From Methanobacterium spitsbergense (GTDB taxonomy: Archaea; Methanobacteriota; Methanobacteria; Methanobacteriales; Methanobacteriaceae), in the NCBI RefSeq assembly GCF_019931065.1, contig NZ_JAIOUQ010000013.1, positions 148,563 to 212,562 of the forward strand: a stretch of 64,000 bases of DNA, written 5' to 3'. Shown piece after piece: positions 9,751 through 20,129 of this stretch. The notes beneath the pieces were generated by a model, which saw nothing but the letters and a program-made list of their open reading frames with translations, was not told the origin of the DNA and made no database searches. The position numbers and the translations under genes are program-made. Numbering within the stretch: the first letter of the stretch is position 1; every line of letters starts with the position of its first letter.

Positions 9751-10275
9751 TTAAACCCAATTCACTTCTGCCGTTGTAATAAAGTATTTATCTGAAAATG
9801 CAGGATTGTAATATAAATTGGTTAAATTTTCTGTTTTAAATGCTTCGCATATATCTTTACGCACATAATAATTTATTCTATCGCCTGCACAGTCTCTGTC
9901 ACCAGGGTTTCTTAATGATGGTGCCGAAGCATATACATTAATTTTTATTTTATTTCTTTTGTATTTTGTATCAAATCCTTGTTTTTTGTAGTCTATTTTA
10001 ACAATAACAATTTTTGTTCCACTTTTAAGTCGTGGATGTTCCTTCATATAAAATTCATATTTATCCTCGGGGTAAACTGCAAAGCTGTCCATTAAAGCAC
10101 CTTCAAGAGCCCCATTTCGAGCAACTGCCATACACGTGTTTAATTCATTAATTTCGTATACATATGGAAAAAAAGATAATAAAACTATAATACTGACTGC
10201 CATTATTAGAATGTATTCAACTGATAACTGACCATTTCGTTCTTTTAATAAATGATTAAACCAGTTATATATCAT
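9751..10275 (-). CDS. Pilin-like protein with class III signal peptide
   Basis: This 174-residue protein carries an archaeal class III (EppA-type) signal peptide. A positively charged start is followed by NG|Q16-L-S-V-E20-Y, with the Gln and Glu at the expected +1 and +5 positions and a hydrophobic helix (YILIMAVSIIVLLSFFPYV) right after. Mature proteins of this type assemble as pilins or sit in the membrane by the helix. The rest is a soluble domain with three further Cys (AGDRINYYVRKDICEAF region). The upstream pilin-like gene ends 20 bases away, so the two likely form one operon. The subunit type (major, minor or pseudopilin) cannot be told. Confidence 0.8.
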   Translation of the reverse strand: MIYNWFNHLLKERNGQLSVEYILIMAVSIIVLLSFFPYVYEINELNTCMAVARNGALEGALMDSFAVYPEDKYEFYMKEHPRLKSGTKIVIVKIDYKKQGFDTKYKRNKIKINVYASAPSLRNPGDRDCAGDRINYYVRKDICEAFKTENLTNLYYNPAFSDKYFITTAEVNWV

Positions 10276-10295
10276 AATAAAATATGTGAATTTTT

Positions 10296-10742
10296 TTAGA
10301 TTTGTTTTATTATTATACAGTCGTAGTTAAACTCATTTTTAATATTTGAGATATTATAGGTTTTATTAGCTTCCATAAAAACATTATAATCATAACGGAG
10401 GTTGTTGGATATCTTCACAGGGCTTATGAATGCACTTCCCATTTTTCCGTTGAACCTTATAAAAACCCCCGATGAATTCACGTGTACTATGTATGATTTA
10501 TTAGCTGTTGTTGGAGGCATTTTGTAGGTTATTGAGCATCCATTACCACCTGAGCACACCATTTCTATTCTCTCTGCAATATTTTCTGAAAGTACTTTAG
10601 CTTCTGCTATTTCTTGGACTCGATTGGCAGTGTCTACCCTTTCTTCTATTATGGCTATTATTCCAGGAATTGTAACTAATATTATCATAAATGCAGCTAT
10701 AAAATCAATACTTGCCCATCCATGTTCATTGTCAAGCATCAT
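10296..10742 (-). CDS. Pilin-like secreted protein with Asp at +5
   Basis: This 148-residue protein has a short hydrophilic start (MMLDNEHG), then W-A-S-I-D-F and a hydrophobic helix (IAAFMIILVTIPGIIAI). The arrangement is that of a type IV pilin-like signal with cleavage after Gly8, but the +5 residue is Asp13 where Glu is usual. The exported domain has two Cys (VCSGGNGCSIT) that could pair. GGGTG lies before the first ATG (10742). It starts the operon with the class III pilin-like gene downstream, so it is probably a minor pilin or pilin-assembly partner. The family assignment rests on the N-terminus only. Confidence 0.65.
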   Translation of the reverse strand: MMLDNEHGWASIDFIAAFMIILVTIPGIIAIIEERVDTANRVQEIAEAKVLSENIAERIEMVCSGGNGCSITYKMPPTTANKSYIVHVNSSGVFIRFNGKMGSAFISPVKISNNLRYDYNVFMEANKTYNISNIKNEFNYDCIIIKQI

Positions 10743-10821
10743 CTAAAACACCCTATCACATCTTATAAGATACTATTATTAACTTATGAGGATATAATAT
10801 AATAGTATTCATGGAGGTGAT

Positions 10822-11361
10822 ATGATCAAGTCAACAGAAAATTTTGATATGGTTGTGATGTTTGACTATACAGATTGTGAAGATGGAGAAGAGGAATTGC
10901 TTGGAATTGAAGAACTTGAACAAACATTAGAAAATGTTACACCAGAGTTATATATTAAAGAAACTGAGTCTATTGATGTGGTTTTAGTCGAATTAGGAAC
11001 CGATTCAGTTGAAGTTGCAAATAAAATTAATAACACACCCACAAAAATAATATCCCGAGTAGTACCAATTAACACTGTTGTTGGAACAAGCCAAAAATCT
11101 ATTATTAATAAAATTAAGGAATTATCTGTCGATTTAACCAAACCAAATGATACCTTTCTGATCAAATGCTACGAAGAGAATAAAAACAATATAAATTGTC
11201 AAAAAATTAGAAAACATGTTATGAACGAGTTAATAAATATGGATTTAACATTTAGTGAGAAAAATCCTAAATGGGCAGTGTATATAGAGATTATTGGGGA
11301 AAATACTGGTTTGAGTATTTTAGAATCTTCAGATTTTAAAGAAAATAATCCTATAAATTGA
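10822..11361 (+). CDS. THUMP-domain (TAN1-like) RNA-binding protein
   Basis: This 179-residue protein matches the archaeal stand-alone THUMP proteins related to yeast Tan1. The second half shows the THUMP pattern: RVVPINTVVGTSQKSIINKI, then NDTFLIKCYEENKNNINCQK, and WAVYIEIIGENTGLSIL at the end. In eukaryotes Tan1 helps acetylate C12 of tRNA; the archaeal role is presumed to be tRNA binding with a modification enzyme. The ATG 10822 follows GGAGGTGAT at ideal spacing. It is divergent from the pilin-like operon and stands alone. No catalytic domain is present. Confidence 0.75.
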   Translation: MIKSTENFDMVVMFDYTDCEDGEEELLGIEELEQTLENVTPELYIKETESIDVVLVELGTDSVEVANKINNTPTKIISRVVPINTVVGTSQKSIINKIKELSVDLTKPNDTFLIKCYEENKNNINCQKIRKHVMNELINMDLTFSEKNPKWAVYIEIIGENTGLSILESSDFKENNPIN

Positions 11362-11810
11362 CTTCAGAAATTAAATTAATACAATAATTACAGTGTTAAT
11401 TTAATTAAGTGAGTCTCAATAAATCTTGAGAAAAGATTTGAATTATTACAATAAGAATTATTAAAATTAGAGAACAAATTAATCTAAAAATTCACATTGA
11501 TTGTGTTGAATTATAGATTAATATTATAATTGTCAATTGAGAATGTGAATAACTATTTAATTACTTATTTTACTTTTTTTGAATTAATTAATTTTTTATT
11601 GTTATCTAAAAATTAAATATCAACATTATTTTCAAATATACCTATTTTTAATTGTATAAATTACAATTTAGATTTCAAATTTATTCGTCAAATTTAATAT
11701 TGTTGAATATACAATCATTGTTTAGTACCCTAAAAAAATCAGATTATCAAGTTTGTTGGAAATTGTTTACTAAAAAAATTTAATTAAATTTTCTATTTAG
11801 GTGGATTGAA
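11362..11810. other. 449-base AT-rich gene-free stretch
   Basis: Very AT-rich sequence between the THUMP gene and the next gene. I see no ORF with a ribosome-binding site, no convincing RNA and no repeat; it presumably holds the promoter of the gene at 11811. Confidence 0.4.
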
Positions 11811-12296
11811 ATGTACAAGATTCTTATTTACAGTGGTGGAGTTTACAGATTTGATGAAGTTTTAGAGTGTGTAGAAGACATAGGAGGAATTGTACTAAAA
11901 AGAGATGAATTTAATATTAGTAGAGGATCCTACTTTATCTCACAGGAAGTACATGTAATCATTGTAACACCTGAAGAAGGTTTAGATGAACTTAAACAAA
12001 TCGCTACCGATTTAAAAGGTGATATTGAAGAGATAAATATTGATGATGAAATAAGAATTTCAGTGGTGTCCATTTTACCAGTTTACAATCTTTTAAGTAA
12101 GGCAAAAAATTGGGTGGATATTAATTATTTGGAGGATGCAATTGAATGTCCATGTATAAATGGGGTTTGTAAAGAATTTAACGATATTTCTTGCCATGAA
12201 AATCTGAAAAAAACACTTGATGATATGTGTAGAATGGAAATTGCAGAAAAAAGAACCTTATCAAATGTTATTGAATATCGCATCAAAGCAGTATAA
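11811..12296 (+). CDS. Unrecognised protein with four-Cys cluster
   Basis: I do not recognise this 161-residue soluble protein with certainty; its look is that of a conserved methanogen protein. The first 80 residues form alternating strands and helices (MYKILIYSGGVYRFDEVLE, VHVIIVTPEEGLDELKQ). The last third has Cys at 113, 115, 120 and 128 (ECPCINGVC...ISC), which could bind a metal or an Fe-S cluster, followed by a helix pair resembling a small winged helix (KKTLDDMCRMEIAEKR...). AGGTGG precedes ATG 11811. A small membrane protein gene follows 43 bases later on the same strand. Confidence 0.6.
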   Translation: MYKILIYSGGVYRFDEVLECVEDIGGIVLKRDEFNISRGSYFISQEVHVIIVTPEEGLDELKQIATDLKGDIEEINIDDEIRISVVSILPVYNLLSKAKNWVDINYLEDAIECPCINGVCKEFNDISCHENLKKTLDDMCRMEIAEKRTLSNVIEYRIKAV

Positions 12297-12339
12297 TAAA
12301 ATATCACTAAACCCAATATATTTTTAGGAGAGAAAAACA

Positions 12340-12549
12340 ATGAGTCAAGTTAAGCCTGAAATCAAACGTGTTTATGGTAGTATTGCTGTGGCATTTGGAT
12401 GGTTGCTTTTTTTAGCATTTTGGCTATTTTATTATGCAAGCAATTATGGAATAATTCAAAATATTGGTATACTACTTGCTTCAATCGTGGTAGTGGGTAT
12501 TATTATTGTTGTAATGTGGGTTCCATGGGCAATGAAACAGGAAAATTAA
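12340..12549 (+). CDS. Small two-helix membrane protein
   Basis: This 69-residue protein has two predicted membrane helices (AVAFGWLLFLAFWLFYYA, about 17-34, and IGILLASIVVVGIIIVVMWV, about 42-61) and short charged ends. AGGAGAG lies before ATG 12340. It sits between the Cys-cluster protein and the DUF131 gene on the same strand. I do not recognise a family; topology is probably hairpin with both ends in the cytoplasm. Confidence 0.6.
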   Translation: MSQVKPEIKRVYGSIAVAFGWLLFLAFWLFYYASNYGIIQNIGILLASIVVVGIIIVVMWVPWAMKQEN

Positions 12550-12657
12550 TTTTTTAATTAATAGTATTGTGGATTATAAAGTACTATAAGAAATGAGTGT
12601 CATAGAAATACTCATTTACAAAAAAAGGGATTAATAAGATTACTCAAGTGAATATCT

Positions 12658-12912
12658 ATGGTTAACTATAATTCCATTATTTTAATAGGTTTGGCAGTCA
12701 TAATAGTAGGTTTTCTCTTGATATTCATTGGAACTGCTCTGCAATCGTCCTCAGGATCTTCAAAAACAGAGATTAATACAGGGGGAGTTATTTTGATAGG
12801 TCCCATTCCAACAATATTTGGAAATGATAAGGGACTTATAGTATTTGCAGTTATATTTGCTGTAATTCTCATGATAATATCGTACTTCCTATTTTACAGA
12901 GGATCAATCTAA
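12658..12912 (+). CDS. DUF131 / TIGR00304 membrane protein
   Basis: This 84-residue protein matches DUF131, a small archaeal membrane family of unknown function. It has an N-terminal helix (ILIGLAVIIVGFLLIFIGTA), the hallmark loop GGVILIGPIPTIFGNDKG (about 42-59) and a C-terminal helix (LIVFAVIFAVILMIISYFLF). The start is ATG 12658 with no strong ribosome-binding site just before it. It follows another small membrane protein gene and precedes the glycan region, and does not clearly belong to either. Confidence 0.75.
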   Translation: MVNYNSIILIGLAVIIVGFLLIFIGTALQSSSGSSKTEINTGGVILIGPIPTIFGNDKGLIVFAVIFAVILMIISYFLFYRGSI

Positions 12913-13065
12913 AAAGAACTCACCTAATAAAACTTATATACCTCCAGATAATATTAAGAACTGTTAAATCTCTTTTAAGATTTTAAATAAATAAGAATAA
13001 TAATCATATTATAATAATGTTCACGGAGAATCCTAAAATATATAATTAGAAAGAAAAGTGATGCT

Positions 13066-14193
13066 ATGAAAATTTCTATCGTTATACCGGCCCTCAATGA
13101 AGAGGGAATTGTTGGAAAAACTGTCCGAACTGTTCCAGTGGACAAACTAAATAAACATGGATTAGAAACTGAGATTATTGTTGTGGACAATGCATCCACG
13201 GACAATACTGCAAAAGAGGCAGAAGAAGCAGGTGCACGTGTTGTACTAGGATCTAAAAGAGGATATGGAAATGCTTACCTTGCAGGTTTTAAAGAAGCAA
13301 CAGGAGATATTATAGTTATGGGAGATGCTGATGGTACATACCCATTTCCTATGACCTATGAATTTATACAACCCATTTTAAAAGGAGAAGCAGATTTTGT
13401 AATGGGTTCTAGACTCAAGGGTGATATTAAGGAAGGTGCAATGCCTGCACTACATAGATATGTTGGAAACCCATTTTTAACATGGGTACTTAACAAACTT
13501 TTTGGTGCAGGAATATCAGATGCCCATTGTGGAATGAGAGCAATAAAAAAGGAAACCCTCAAAATTTTAGACCTTAAAAGTGGAGGTATGGAATTTGCAT
13601 CTGAAATGGTTATTGAAGCTGCAAGAAAAAACATAAAAATTGCTGAAATTCCAATTACATATTATCCTCGCGAGGGAGAATCTAAGCTCAGTTCATTTGC
13701 AGATGGATGGAGACATTTAAGATTCATGATGCTCTACAGACCAACACCATTCCTGCTTGGACCTGGCCTCATCGCACTTTTAGTTGGTTTAATCTTAACT
13801 TTTACAGTTGCATTACAGGGTCAGTCAAGATTACATACACTAATTTTAGGTAGTTTACTGCTTATAATAGGATATCAGATGCTTTTGGCTTGGATACACT
13901 TCGGTGCATTTGGAACAGTATATGGATTTTCCAAGAGCTCGGGAATAATAAAAAAGATCATGAGTTACCACTCCCTAGGAAGAGAACTCAGTGTTGGTCT
14001 GATATTACTTGCTGCAGGAGTTATTGGTGGTCTTTATGTACTTTACAGCTGGAGTGCAGTTGGATTTGGATCTCTATACCAGATCCAGTATGCTATGATG
14101 GCACTGATACTTTCAATCTTAGGAATTCAAACTATCTTCTCTGGAATGTTCCTAAGTCTGCTTTTACTTGCCAACGATTATAAATCTGATTAA
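13066..14193 (+). CDS. Polyprenyl-phosphate sugar synthase (GT2, DPM1-like)
   Basis: This 375-residue membrane enzyme likely moves a sugar from a nucleotide donor to a polyprenyl (dolichyl) phosphate carrier on the cytoplasmic face. The GT-A domain (1-230) has [13 protein letters not shown] at the start, VDNASTDNT, a GDADGTYP metal-binding region (DxD type) and [10 protein letters not shown]. Four predicted membrane helices follow (about 225-370), as in archaeal and GtrB-like relatives that carry extra helices. The ATG at 13066 follows a weak GTGATG site. It heads a run of three co-directional glycosyltransferase genes and would supply lipid-linked sugar to the pathway. Glucose or mannose cannot be told apart. 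Confidence 0.85.
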   Translation: MKISIVIPALNEEGIVGKTVRTVPVDKLNKHGLETEIIVVDNASTDNTAKEAEEAGARVVLGSKRGYGNAYLAGFKEATGDIIVMGDADGTYPFPMTYEFIQPILKGEADFVMGSRLKGDIKEGAMPALHRYVGNPFLTWVLNKLFGAGISDAHCGMRAIKKETLKILDLKSGGMEFASEMVIEAARKNIKIAEIPITYYPREGESKLSSFADGWRHLRFMMLYRPTPFLLGPGLIALLVGLILTFTVALQGQSRLHTLILGSLLLIIGYQMLLAWIHFGAFGTVYGFSKSSGIIKKIMSYHSLGRELSVGLILLAAGVIGGLYVLYSWSAVGFGSLYQIQYAMMALILSILGIQTIFSGMFLSLLLLANDYKSD

Positions 14194-14212
14194 AACATGA
14201 GGTTGTAACCGG

Positions 14213-15346
14213 ATGAAAATAGCCTTTATTTACGATGCAGTGTATCCATGGGTTAAGGGCGGTGCAGAAAAAAGGGTTTATGAACTTGCTAAAAGACTTG
14301 CACAACGTGGAAATGAGGTACACTGGTATTCCATAGGATGGTGGTGGCCTGAAAATGGTAAAAAGGATATGGTCATTGATGGAATTCATCTCCACGGTGT
14401 TTCCAATCCTATAAATCTCTATTCAGACGATAGAAGATCAATTAAAGAAGCATTGCTTTTCGCTTTAAAACTCTTCACCCCAATTATGAAGGAAAAATTT
14501 GATGTTGTTGATTGCCAGGGATTTCCATTTTTTTCGTGTTTCACAGCTAAGATTCATTCAATGACAGGGAAGTCCAGACTCATAATCACATTACACGAGG
14601 TATGGGGAGATTACTGGTATGAATACCTTGGAAAACTGGGAATATTTGGAAAGTTCATTGAAAGAACCATGCTTGGCTTAACAGATAACCTGATAACAGT
14701 TTCATATAAAACACAAAAGGATCTGAGGGAAATAAAAAAATCTGAAAAATCCATTGTAATTCCCAATGGAATTGATTTTAACCATATACAGTCAATCAAG
14801 CCTTCTGAGGAAATTTCAGACATAATATTTGCAGGTAGACTAATTAAAGAAAAGAATGTAGATATTTTAATTAAATCCATTCAAATTGTTAAACAAAAGA
14901 TTCCCAATGTTAGATGCATGATTGTTGGAGATGGCCCAGAAAGATCCAAACTTGAAGAATTATCATTTAACCTTAAAATTCAGGACAACATAGAGTTTAT
15001 GGGTTTCACTGAAAATTACAATGATTTAATCGGTTATATGAAATCATCCAGTGTATTTGTTCTTCCATCAATAAGGGAAGGTTTTGGTATTGTTGTTATT
15101 GAAGCCAATGCCTGTGGTTTACCAGTTGTAGTGGTTAATCATAAAATGAACGCAGCTGTTGACCTGGTTCAAGATGGTATTAATGGTTTTAAAGCCGATG
15201 CATTACCCGAAGATATTGCAGATAAAATAATTAAATCCATTGAAAATAAAGAAAAAATGGAAAGTAAATGTATTGATAATTCAGAAGAATATGACTGGAA
15301 TAAAATTGTTGATGCACTTGAAAAGGTTTATATGGAAATTTTATGA
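14213..15346 (+). CDS. GT4-family glycosyltransferase
   Basis: This 377-residue GT-B enzyme has the usual two Rossmann halves. The N-terminal half begins [20 protein letters not shown], the loop that binds the acceptor. The C-terminal half has [14 protein letters not shown] and the E-x7-E donor site in [19 protein letters not shown]. No membrane helices or signal peptide are seen, so it works at the cytoplasmic face. It starts 20 bases after the polyprenyl-phosphate synthase, with GAGGT before ATG 14213, so the genes are co-transcribed. The sugar and acceptor cannot be predicted. Confidence 0.87.
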   Translation: MKIAFIYDAVYPWVKGGAEKRVYELAKRLAQRGNEVHWYSIGWWWPENGKKDMVIDGIHLHGVSNPINLYSDDRRSIKEALLFALKLFTPIMKEKFDVVDCQGFPFFSCFTAKIHSMTGKSRLIITLHEVWGDYWYEYLGKLGIFGKFIERTMLGLTDNLITVSYKTQKDLREIKKSEKSIVIPNGIDFNHIQSIKPSEEISDIIFAGRLIKEKNVDILIKSIQIVKQKIPNVRCMIVGDGPERSKLEELSFNLKIQDNIEFMGFTENYNDLIGYMKSSSVFVLPSIREGFGIVVIEANACGLPVVVVNHKMNAAVDLVQDGINGFKADALPEDIADKIIKSIENKEKMESKCIDNSEEYDWNKIVDALEKVYMEIL

Positions 15347-15395
15347 TTCATTAACTCAAATTAAACAATTATTATAAATTTATGTGAAGTGAAAA

Positions 15396-16511
15396 ATGAA
15401 GATCATTCAAACACCGGTACGGTTCTATCCATTTACAGGTGGCGTAGAAAATTATGTTTATTATATGTCCAAGGAACTGGTTAGATTAGGCCATGATGTT
15501 AAGGTTATTTGTGCCAACGAACCTCCATCTAAAAAAGAAGATAAGGTGGATGGTATCGATATTAAAAGGTTATCCTACATAGCAAAAATTGCAAATACAA
15601 ATATAACTCCAGGATTTCCCTTTGCACTTAATGGAGAAGATTATGATATAATGCACACACACATACCCACTCCATGGAGTGCTGACTGGAGCAGTATTAT
15701 CTCAAAATTTAAAAAAAAGCCTCTTGTGGTTACATATCATAACGATATAATTGGAAGTGGAATTGCAAATTATATTGCCAAGTTCTATAATTCCACAGCT
15801 CTCAAGTCATTATTAAATAATGCCGATAAAATCATTATAACACAACCCAACTACATCAAATATTCACTGTACTTGGATAAATATGAGGATAAAATTGAGG
15901 TTGTGCCCAATGGAGTGGATGTTGAAAAGTTCAAAGTATTAAACATAACCAAAACTAAAAACACACTTTTCTTCCTAAGCCTTTTAGATGAATTCCACAA
16001 ATATAAAGGCCTTGATTATTTATTAAAGGCAATAGTAATTGTAAAAAACTCCATACCCGATATAAAATTAATCATAGGTGGTAAAGGTGCGTTATTGGAT
16101 TATTATAGTAAAATGGTGGTAGATTTAGGATTAACAAAAAATGTTGAATTCCATGGATTTATTCCAGATGATAAAATAGTTGAATACTACAACAGGTCCA
16201 GTATATTTGTACTCCCATCCATATCATCATTACAAGAAGGGTTTGGAATAGTTGTTCTTGAAGCTATGGCCTGTGAAACACCTGTTATCAGTACAGAAAT
16301 AGTTGGTGTGGCTGCTGATGTTAAAAAAAGTAATTCTGGGATAATAATTCCTCCAAAAAATTCCGATCAATTAGCCGAAGCAATTATTAAAATTTTAAAC
16401 GACAAAAATCCAGAAATAATGGGAAGTAATGGTAGAAAACTTGTAAAAGAGAAATACACATGGTCTGGAATTGCAGTGAACACTGAAAAGATTTATAATA
16501 AATTAATTTAA
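15396..16511 (+). CDS. GT4-family glycosyltransferase
   Basis: This 371-residue GT-B enzyme opens with [20 protein letters not shown], the typical GGxE acceptor loop, and has [10 protein letters not shown] in the first half. The donor half carries [19 protein letters not shown] and the E-x7-E site in [19 protein letters not shown]. It follows the preceding glycosyltransferase by 50 bases on the same strand and ends the first glycan operon, with a T8 run at 16543. It is similar to its neighbour but not a recent duplicate. Confidence 0.87.
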   Translation: MKIIQTPVRFYPFTGGVENYVYYMSKELVRLGHDVKVICANEPPSKKEDKVDGIDIKRLSYIAKIANTNITPGFPFALNGEDYDIMHTHIPTPWSADWSSIISKFKKKPLVVTYHNDIIGSGIANYIAKFYNSTALKSLLNNADKIIITQPNYIKYSLYLDKYEDKIEVVPNGVDVEKFKVLNITKTKNTLFFLSLLDEFHKYKGLDYLLKAIVIVKNSIPDIKLIIGGKGALLDYYSKMVVDLGLTKNVEFHGFIPDDKIVEYYNRSSIFVLPSISSLQEGFGIVVLEAMACETPVISTEIVGVAADVKKSNSGIIIPPKNSDQLAEAIIKILNDKNPEIMGSNGRKLVKEKYTWSGIAVNTEKIYNKLI

Positions 16512-16542
16512 TATAACATCTAAAGCATTTGAATACAATTGC

Positions 16543-16550
16543 TTTTTTTT
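16543..16550 (+). terminator. Oligo-T terminator
   Basis: Eight T about 30 bases after the glycosyltransferase stop, suited to end the 13066-16511 operon before the DUF2206 gene. Confidence 0.4.
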
Positions 16551-16725
16551 ATTAAATAAAGAAACTTAAAAGAATAATAGAAATATAACACAATAAAATA
16601 ATTTGATTATTACAAAGCTATCACAATAGAGAGCGATCTTAATATTAATTAACTAAAAACTGTTATAAAATAAAAATTTAAATTTATTATAAAATGGAAA
16701 TAGATTATTGTAGGAGAATTATTTA

Positions 16726-18894
16726 ATGTTAAATCGTATTAAAAACTTACAGGCCAAAGAATGGTTTATCATAACCCTTTTAATGTTAATTATTACGGAT
16801 CTGATTATAACATTGAATCTACCCCTTTTAAGGGATATCATACCCTTTTTATTCTTTACCATTATTCCAGGATTTTTGATAATTACCATTTTAAAACTTA
16901 ATGAGATAGAATTTTTGAAAAAAGCCATTCTATCCATTGGTTTAAGTGTATCTGTACTTCTTGGTGTTGGATTATTATTAAATAGCTTTTATCCATTGCT
17001 ATTCAAACCATTGGCATTGACTCCTGTCCTTTTATCTTTGAATATAACAACCATAATTCTAACCTACTTTGCTTATCAAAGAAATAAGAATGATATTGAT
17101 ACTTGTTCAATATTTAATTTCAACTTTAAAATGGGTGATAAACTGTTATCACCAATACTTTTTCCTGTTTTGTTCCCATTTATGGCAGTTCTTGGAACTT
17201 ACCTAATGAACACTTCGGTGAACAACATAATTATACTGTTAATGCTTTTTTTGATACCTCCATATTTGGTTGTGGTTGCTTATCTTAAAGATAGGATTCA
17301 TCCTGTTACTTACCCAGTTGCCCTTTTTATGATAGGTATCGGTCTGATTTTAATGCATTCATTAACATCGTTCAATATTTTAGGTCGTGATGTTCACCAG
17401 GAATTTTATGTTTTCCAGCTAACCCTTTCAAATTTCCATTGGAATATCAATGACTTTTATAACCCTTACAATGCATGTTTGAGCATTTCAATATTACCTA
17501 CAATTTATTATGGGCTTACAAACATGAATCCAGACTATATATTCAAACTTTTATTTGCGTTTCTGGGAAGTATTTTACCTTTGATGGTGTTTACAGTTGC
17601 AAAGAAATATCTGGACATTAAATATGCCTTCTTTGCATCGCTCTTATTTGTGTTTCAGGTCTTTTTCATAAATATTGTTGGTGCTGTAAGACAGGAAGTA
17701 GCAATAATCTTCTTCTTTTTAGCAGTGATGGTGCTTTTCGATACTTTTGGTACAACCAAATTCGAAAACTCATGGACAAAAAAAATACTATTCCTGATCT
17801 TGGTATTTTCCATGATAATATCTCATTACACAACATCCTATGTTGCATTTGTTATATTAGTTCCAATATTACTTTTACCATTTTTAAAGAATTTATATAA
17901 TAAAAGGAAGTTTACAACATCAAATTTTGATGTTTTAATCATTTATTTAGTATTTATAATTTTATGGTTCTTCCTATATGCCAAGGTTCAGTTTTTAGCA
18001 GGAACCGAAGTGATCCAATCTACAGTAGCAGCAACAGTAGCAGCAACTGGTTCAAGTAATGGAACCTTAGACTTTGTAAATGGCAGAGAGGGAACTGTAC
18101 TAAGTGTATTGGGTATTGGAATAAAAAATATTCCAAACTTGATAGCTGTGATTGTAAATGATCTTATCTTTGCTACCATTGGAATTGGTTTAATCACAAT
18201 GCTAGTAAAGTATCGAAGAGTTTTAAAGGGTAAAACAAAAAATTTATACCAAGAAATTAGATTATTAGACTCAAAACTTGTACTCGGAAGCTTTTTATCC
18301 TTTTCATTATTGGCCATGTTTCTATTACTGCCATCTGTATCGTTTTTCTACGGTTCGGACCGTTTATTCTTCCAGCTTTTAATTTTCACAGTTCCCCTCT
18401 TCATTATAGGGGCCATTAAAATTGCACAGATAATGAATAAAGTAATTAAAAAACCTGATTTTAAAGTAGCATTAATACTGATACTCATAATCTCACTGTT
18501 CATTTGCAACACCCATCTTCAATATGAATTCACTGGAATTCCATTTTCACCAGAATATGATAAAACAGGGATACCACGAGGCGAACTATATATCTATAAT
18601 GGTGAATTGGCAACTGCAGAATGGATTGAAAATTATCATTACGATGATATAAGAACATATTCTGATGCAGTTGGTTTCACCCGCCTATATATAACAGACC
18701 CTGAATTTAAATTTGTAGGCATAAACTTCAACAATAAAACAATTAATGGATACATCTATATGGGAAATGCAAATGTTAACGAAGGCAAACTCTATGATAG
18801 CATTGATACACAAGTAAAGGTCCAAAAATACAGTTACTTCTTCAACAATAAAAGCAGGATATATGATGCCAAATATGGCCAGATATGGCTTTAA
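16726..18894 (+). CDS. DUF2206 large membrane protein (possible GT-C)
   Basis: This 722-residue protein has about 13 to 15 predicted membrane helices and a soluble C-terminal part (about 610-722) likely outside the cell. It resembles DUF2206, seen in methanogen surface-glycan loci. Shared features with the gene at 30812 include an early PGFLII/PGYLIL segment, NPDYIFKLLFAFLGSILPL, a charged loop around residue 320 (AVRQEVAII) and SHYTTSYV. The layout resembles GT-C glycosyltransferases that use lipid-linked sugars, but I cannot point to the catalytic acids. ATG 16726 follows GGAG. An Ala/Thr/Val-rich loop lies near 430-450 (STVAATVAATG). Confidence 0.75.
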   Translation: MLNRIKNLQAKEWFIITLLMLIITDLIITLNLPLLRDIIPFLFFTIIPGFLIITILKLNEIEFLKKAILSIGLSVSVLLGVGLLLNSFYPLLFKPLALTPVLLSLNITTIILTYFAYQRNKNDIDTCSIFNFNFKMGDKLLSPILFPVLFPFMAVLGTYLMNTSVNNIIILLMLFLIPPYLVVVAYLKDRIHPVTYPVALFMIGIGLILMHSLTSFNILGRDVHQEFYVFQLTLSNFHWNINDFYNPYNACLSISILPTIYYGLTNMNPDYIFKLLFAFLGSILPLMVFTVAKKYLDIKYAFFASLLFVFQVFFINIVGAVRQEVAIIFFFLAVMVLFDTFGTTKFENSWTKKILFLILVFSMIISHYTTSYVAFVILVPILLLPFLKNLYNKRKFTTSNFDVLIIYLVFIILWFFLYAKVQFLAGTEVIQSTVAATVAATGSSNGTLDFVNGREGTVLSVLGIGIKNIPNLIAVIVNDLIFATIGIGLITMLVKYRRVLKGKTKNLYQEIRLLDSKLVLGSFLSFSLLAMFLLLPSVSFFYGSDRLFFQLLIFTVPLFIIGAIKIAQIMNKVIKKPDFKVALILILIISLFICNTHLQYEFTGIPFSPEYDKTGIPRGELYIYNGELATAEWIENYHYDDIRTYSDAVGFTRLYITDPEFKFVGINFNNKTINGYIYMGNANVNEGKLYDSIDTQVKVQKYSYFFNNKSRIYDAKYGQIWL

Positions 18895-19035
18895 GATATA
18901 AAACTAAACAATTAAAATTTTTTAGATTAATCTCCCCTTAAACAATTTTAAACAAAAAAAATCAATTTACATTTAGTTTATTATGGTAATGTAACTCAGA
19001 ACTAAGGAATAATATAATCAATATGAAAATATTTT

Positions 19036-20001
19036 TTATAATTGGTTCACAACTTCTTGAAATGCTTTTTCAAATTCTTTAGATTGGGTTTCTGCATTGT
19101 ATTTGGAGCTTATTTCCTTACATTTAATGGAAATATTTGCCTTTTCTTTTTCATCAAGGTTATGTATTTCAAGTATTTTATCTGCAATTGTTTTGGGATT
19201 ATTATCTTTTAAAACAAGGTACTCCAATCTATTATCAGTTAATATATCTGCTTCGCCTACATTCTCAGTTATGATAGGTATCATTCCAGATGACATTGTT
19301 TCAAAAACTGTTACAGGACAGGAATCAAAATCTGCAGGATGAACATAGAGTGAACATTTCTTAAAATATTTATCCAGATTTTTTTGGAATCCCTCTTTAT
19401 GTAACCATGGAAAATCTGTAGTTATACTGTCTATACATGATCCTACCAAGTATAAATTGAATGCATTACCTCTTTTGTTCAATATTTCAACTGCATCAAC
19501 TAATAGGTCAAATCTTTTGCAGCTTTCCTGATTTCCAATAAATAATAGGTTGTTAGAATTTAGATCACAGTTTATTTGGAAACTGTTATTGGAACCATAA
19601 GGGTAAACAAAAGATATGGGTTTGTCTGGATAGTTATTCAATGCTATTTTTTTATTCAAAGGGGATATTGCAATAAATCCATCTACATAGGATAAAAGAA
19701 ATTTAACTACCATTTTTTTCAGTGGATTCATTTTTGGAAGGTCAAAGAGAAGTGTATCAGCGTTTAAAAGTATTATCTTGGTTTCATGATTCTTGATTTT
19801 TTTAAGAACTGAATGTGGTAGTCCAAGTCCACCTTCAACAAGTATAATATCATATCTACTCCTGTCAAACACTGATTTAATGAGATTTTTTATTATCTCT
19901 GAATGTTTATCTCCATATCTGTACCAGTTCTCTGTTATGGTTTCTGCAAATACACCATGAACTTTGTGTGGTCCCTGATGTGTGAAAAGAATTTTTTTCA
20001 T
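19036..20001 (-). CDS. Divergent GT4-like glycosyltransferase
   Basis: This 321-residue protein is a GT-B glycosyltransferase shorter than its neighbours. The start (MKKILFTHQGPHKVHGVFAE) lacks the usual GGxE loop. The second half is typical: LLFIGNQESCKRFDLLVDAV, then CSLYVHPADFDSCPVTVFET with the E-x7-E-like donor site and MSSGMIPIITENVGEADIL. GGGG precedes ATG 20001. It ends the minus-strand half of the glycan region, converging with the DUF2206 gene. The substrate is unknown. Confidence 0.8.
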   Translation of the reverse strand: MKKILFTHQGPHKVHGVFAETITENWYRYGDKHSEIIKNLIKSVFDRSRYDIILVEGGLGLPHSVLKKIKNHETKIILLNADTLLFDLPKMNPLKKMVVKFLLSYVDGFIAISPLNKKIALNNYPDKPISFVYPYGSNNSFQINCDLNSNNLLFIGNQESCKRFDLLVDAVEILNKRGNAFNLYLVGSCIDSITTDFPWLHKEGFQKNLDKYFKKCSLYVHPADFDSCPVTVFETMSSGMIPIITENVGEADILTDNRLEYLVLKDNNPKTIADKILEIHNLDEKEKANISIKCKEISSKYNAETQSKEFEKAFQEVVNQL

Positions 20002-20129
20002 TATTATTTCCCCATGTAATATTGAAATTAGTAAAACTGTAGATTCTTATAAATTGATTATAGAGTAAATAATTCAGTGTTGATTAAATTTAGTTAGCTG
20101 TGATTATTTAAGGGTGATACTGATTTACT

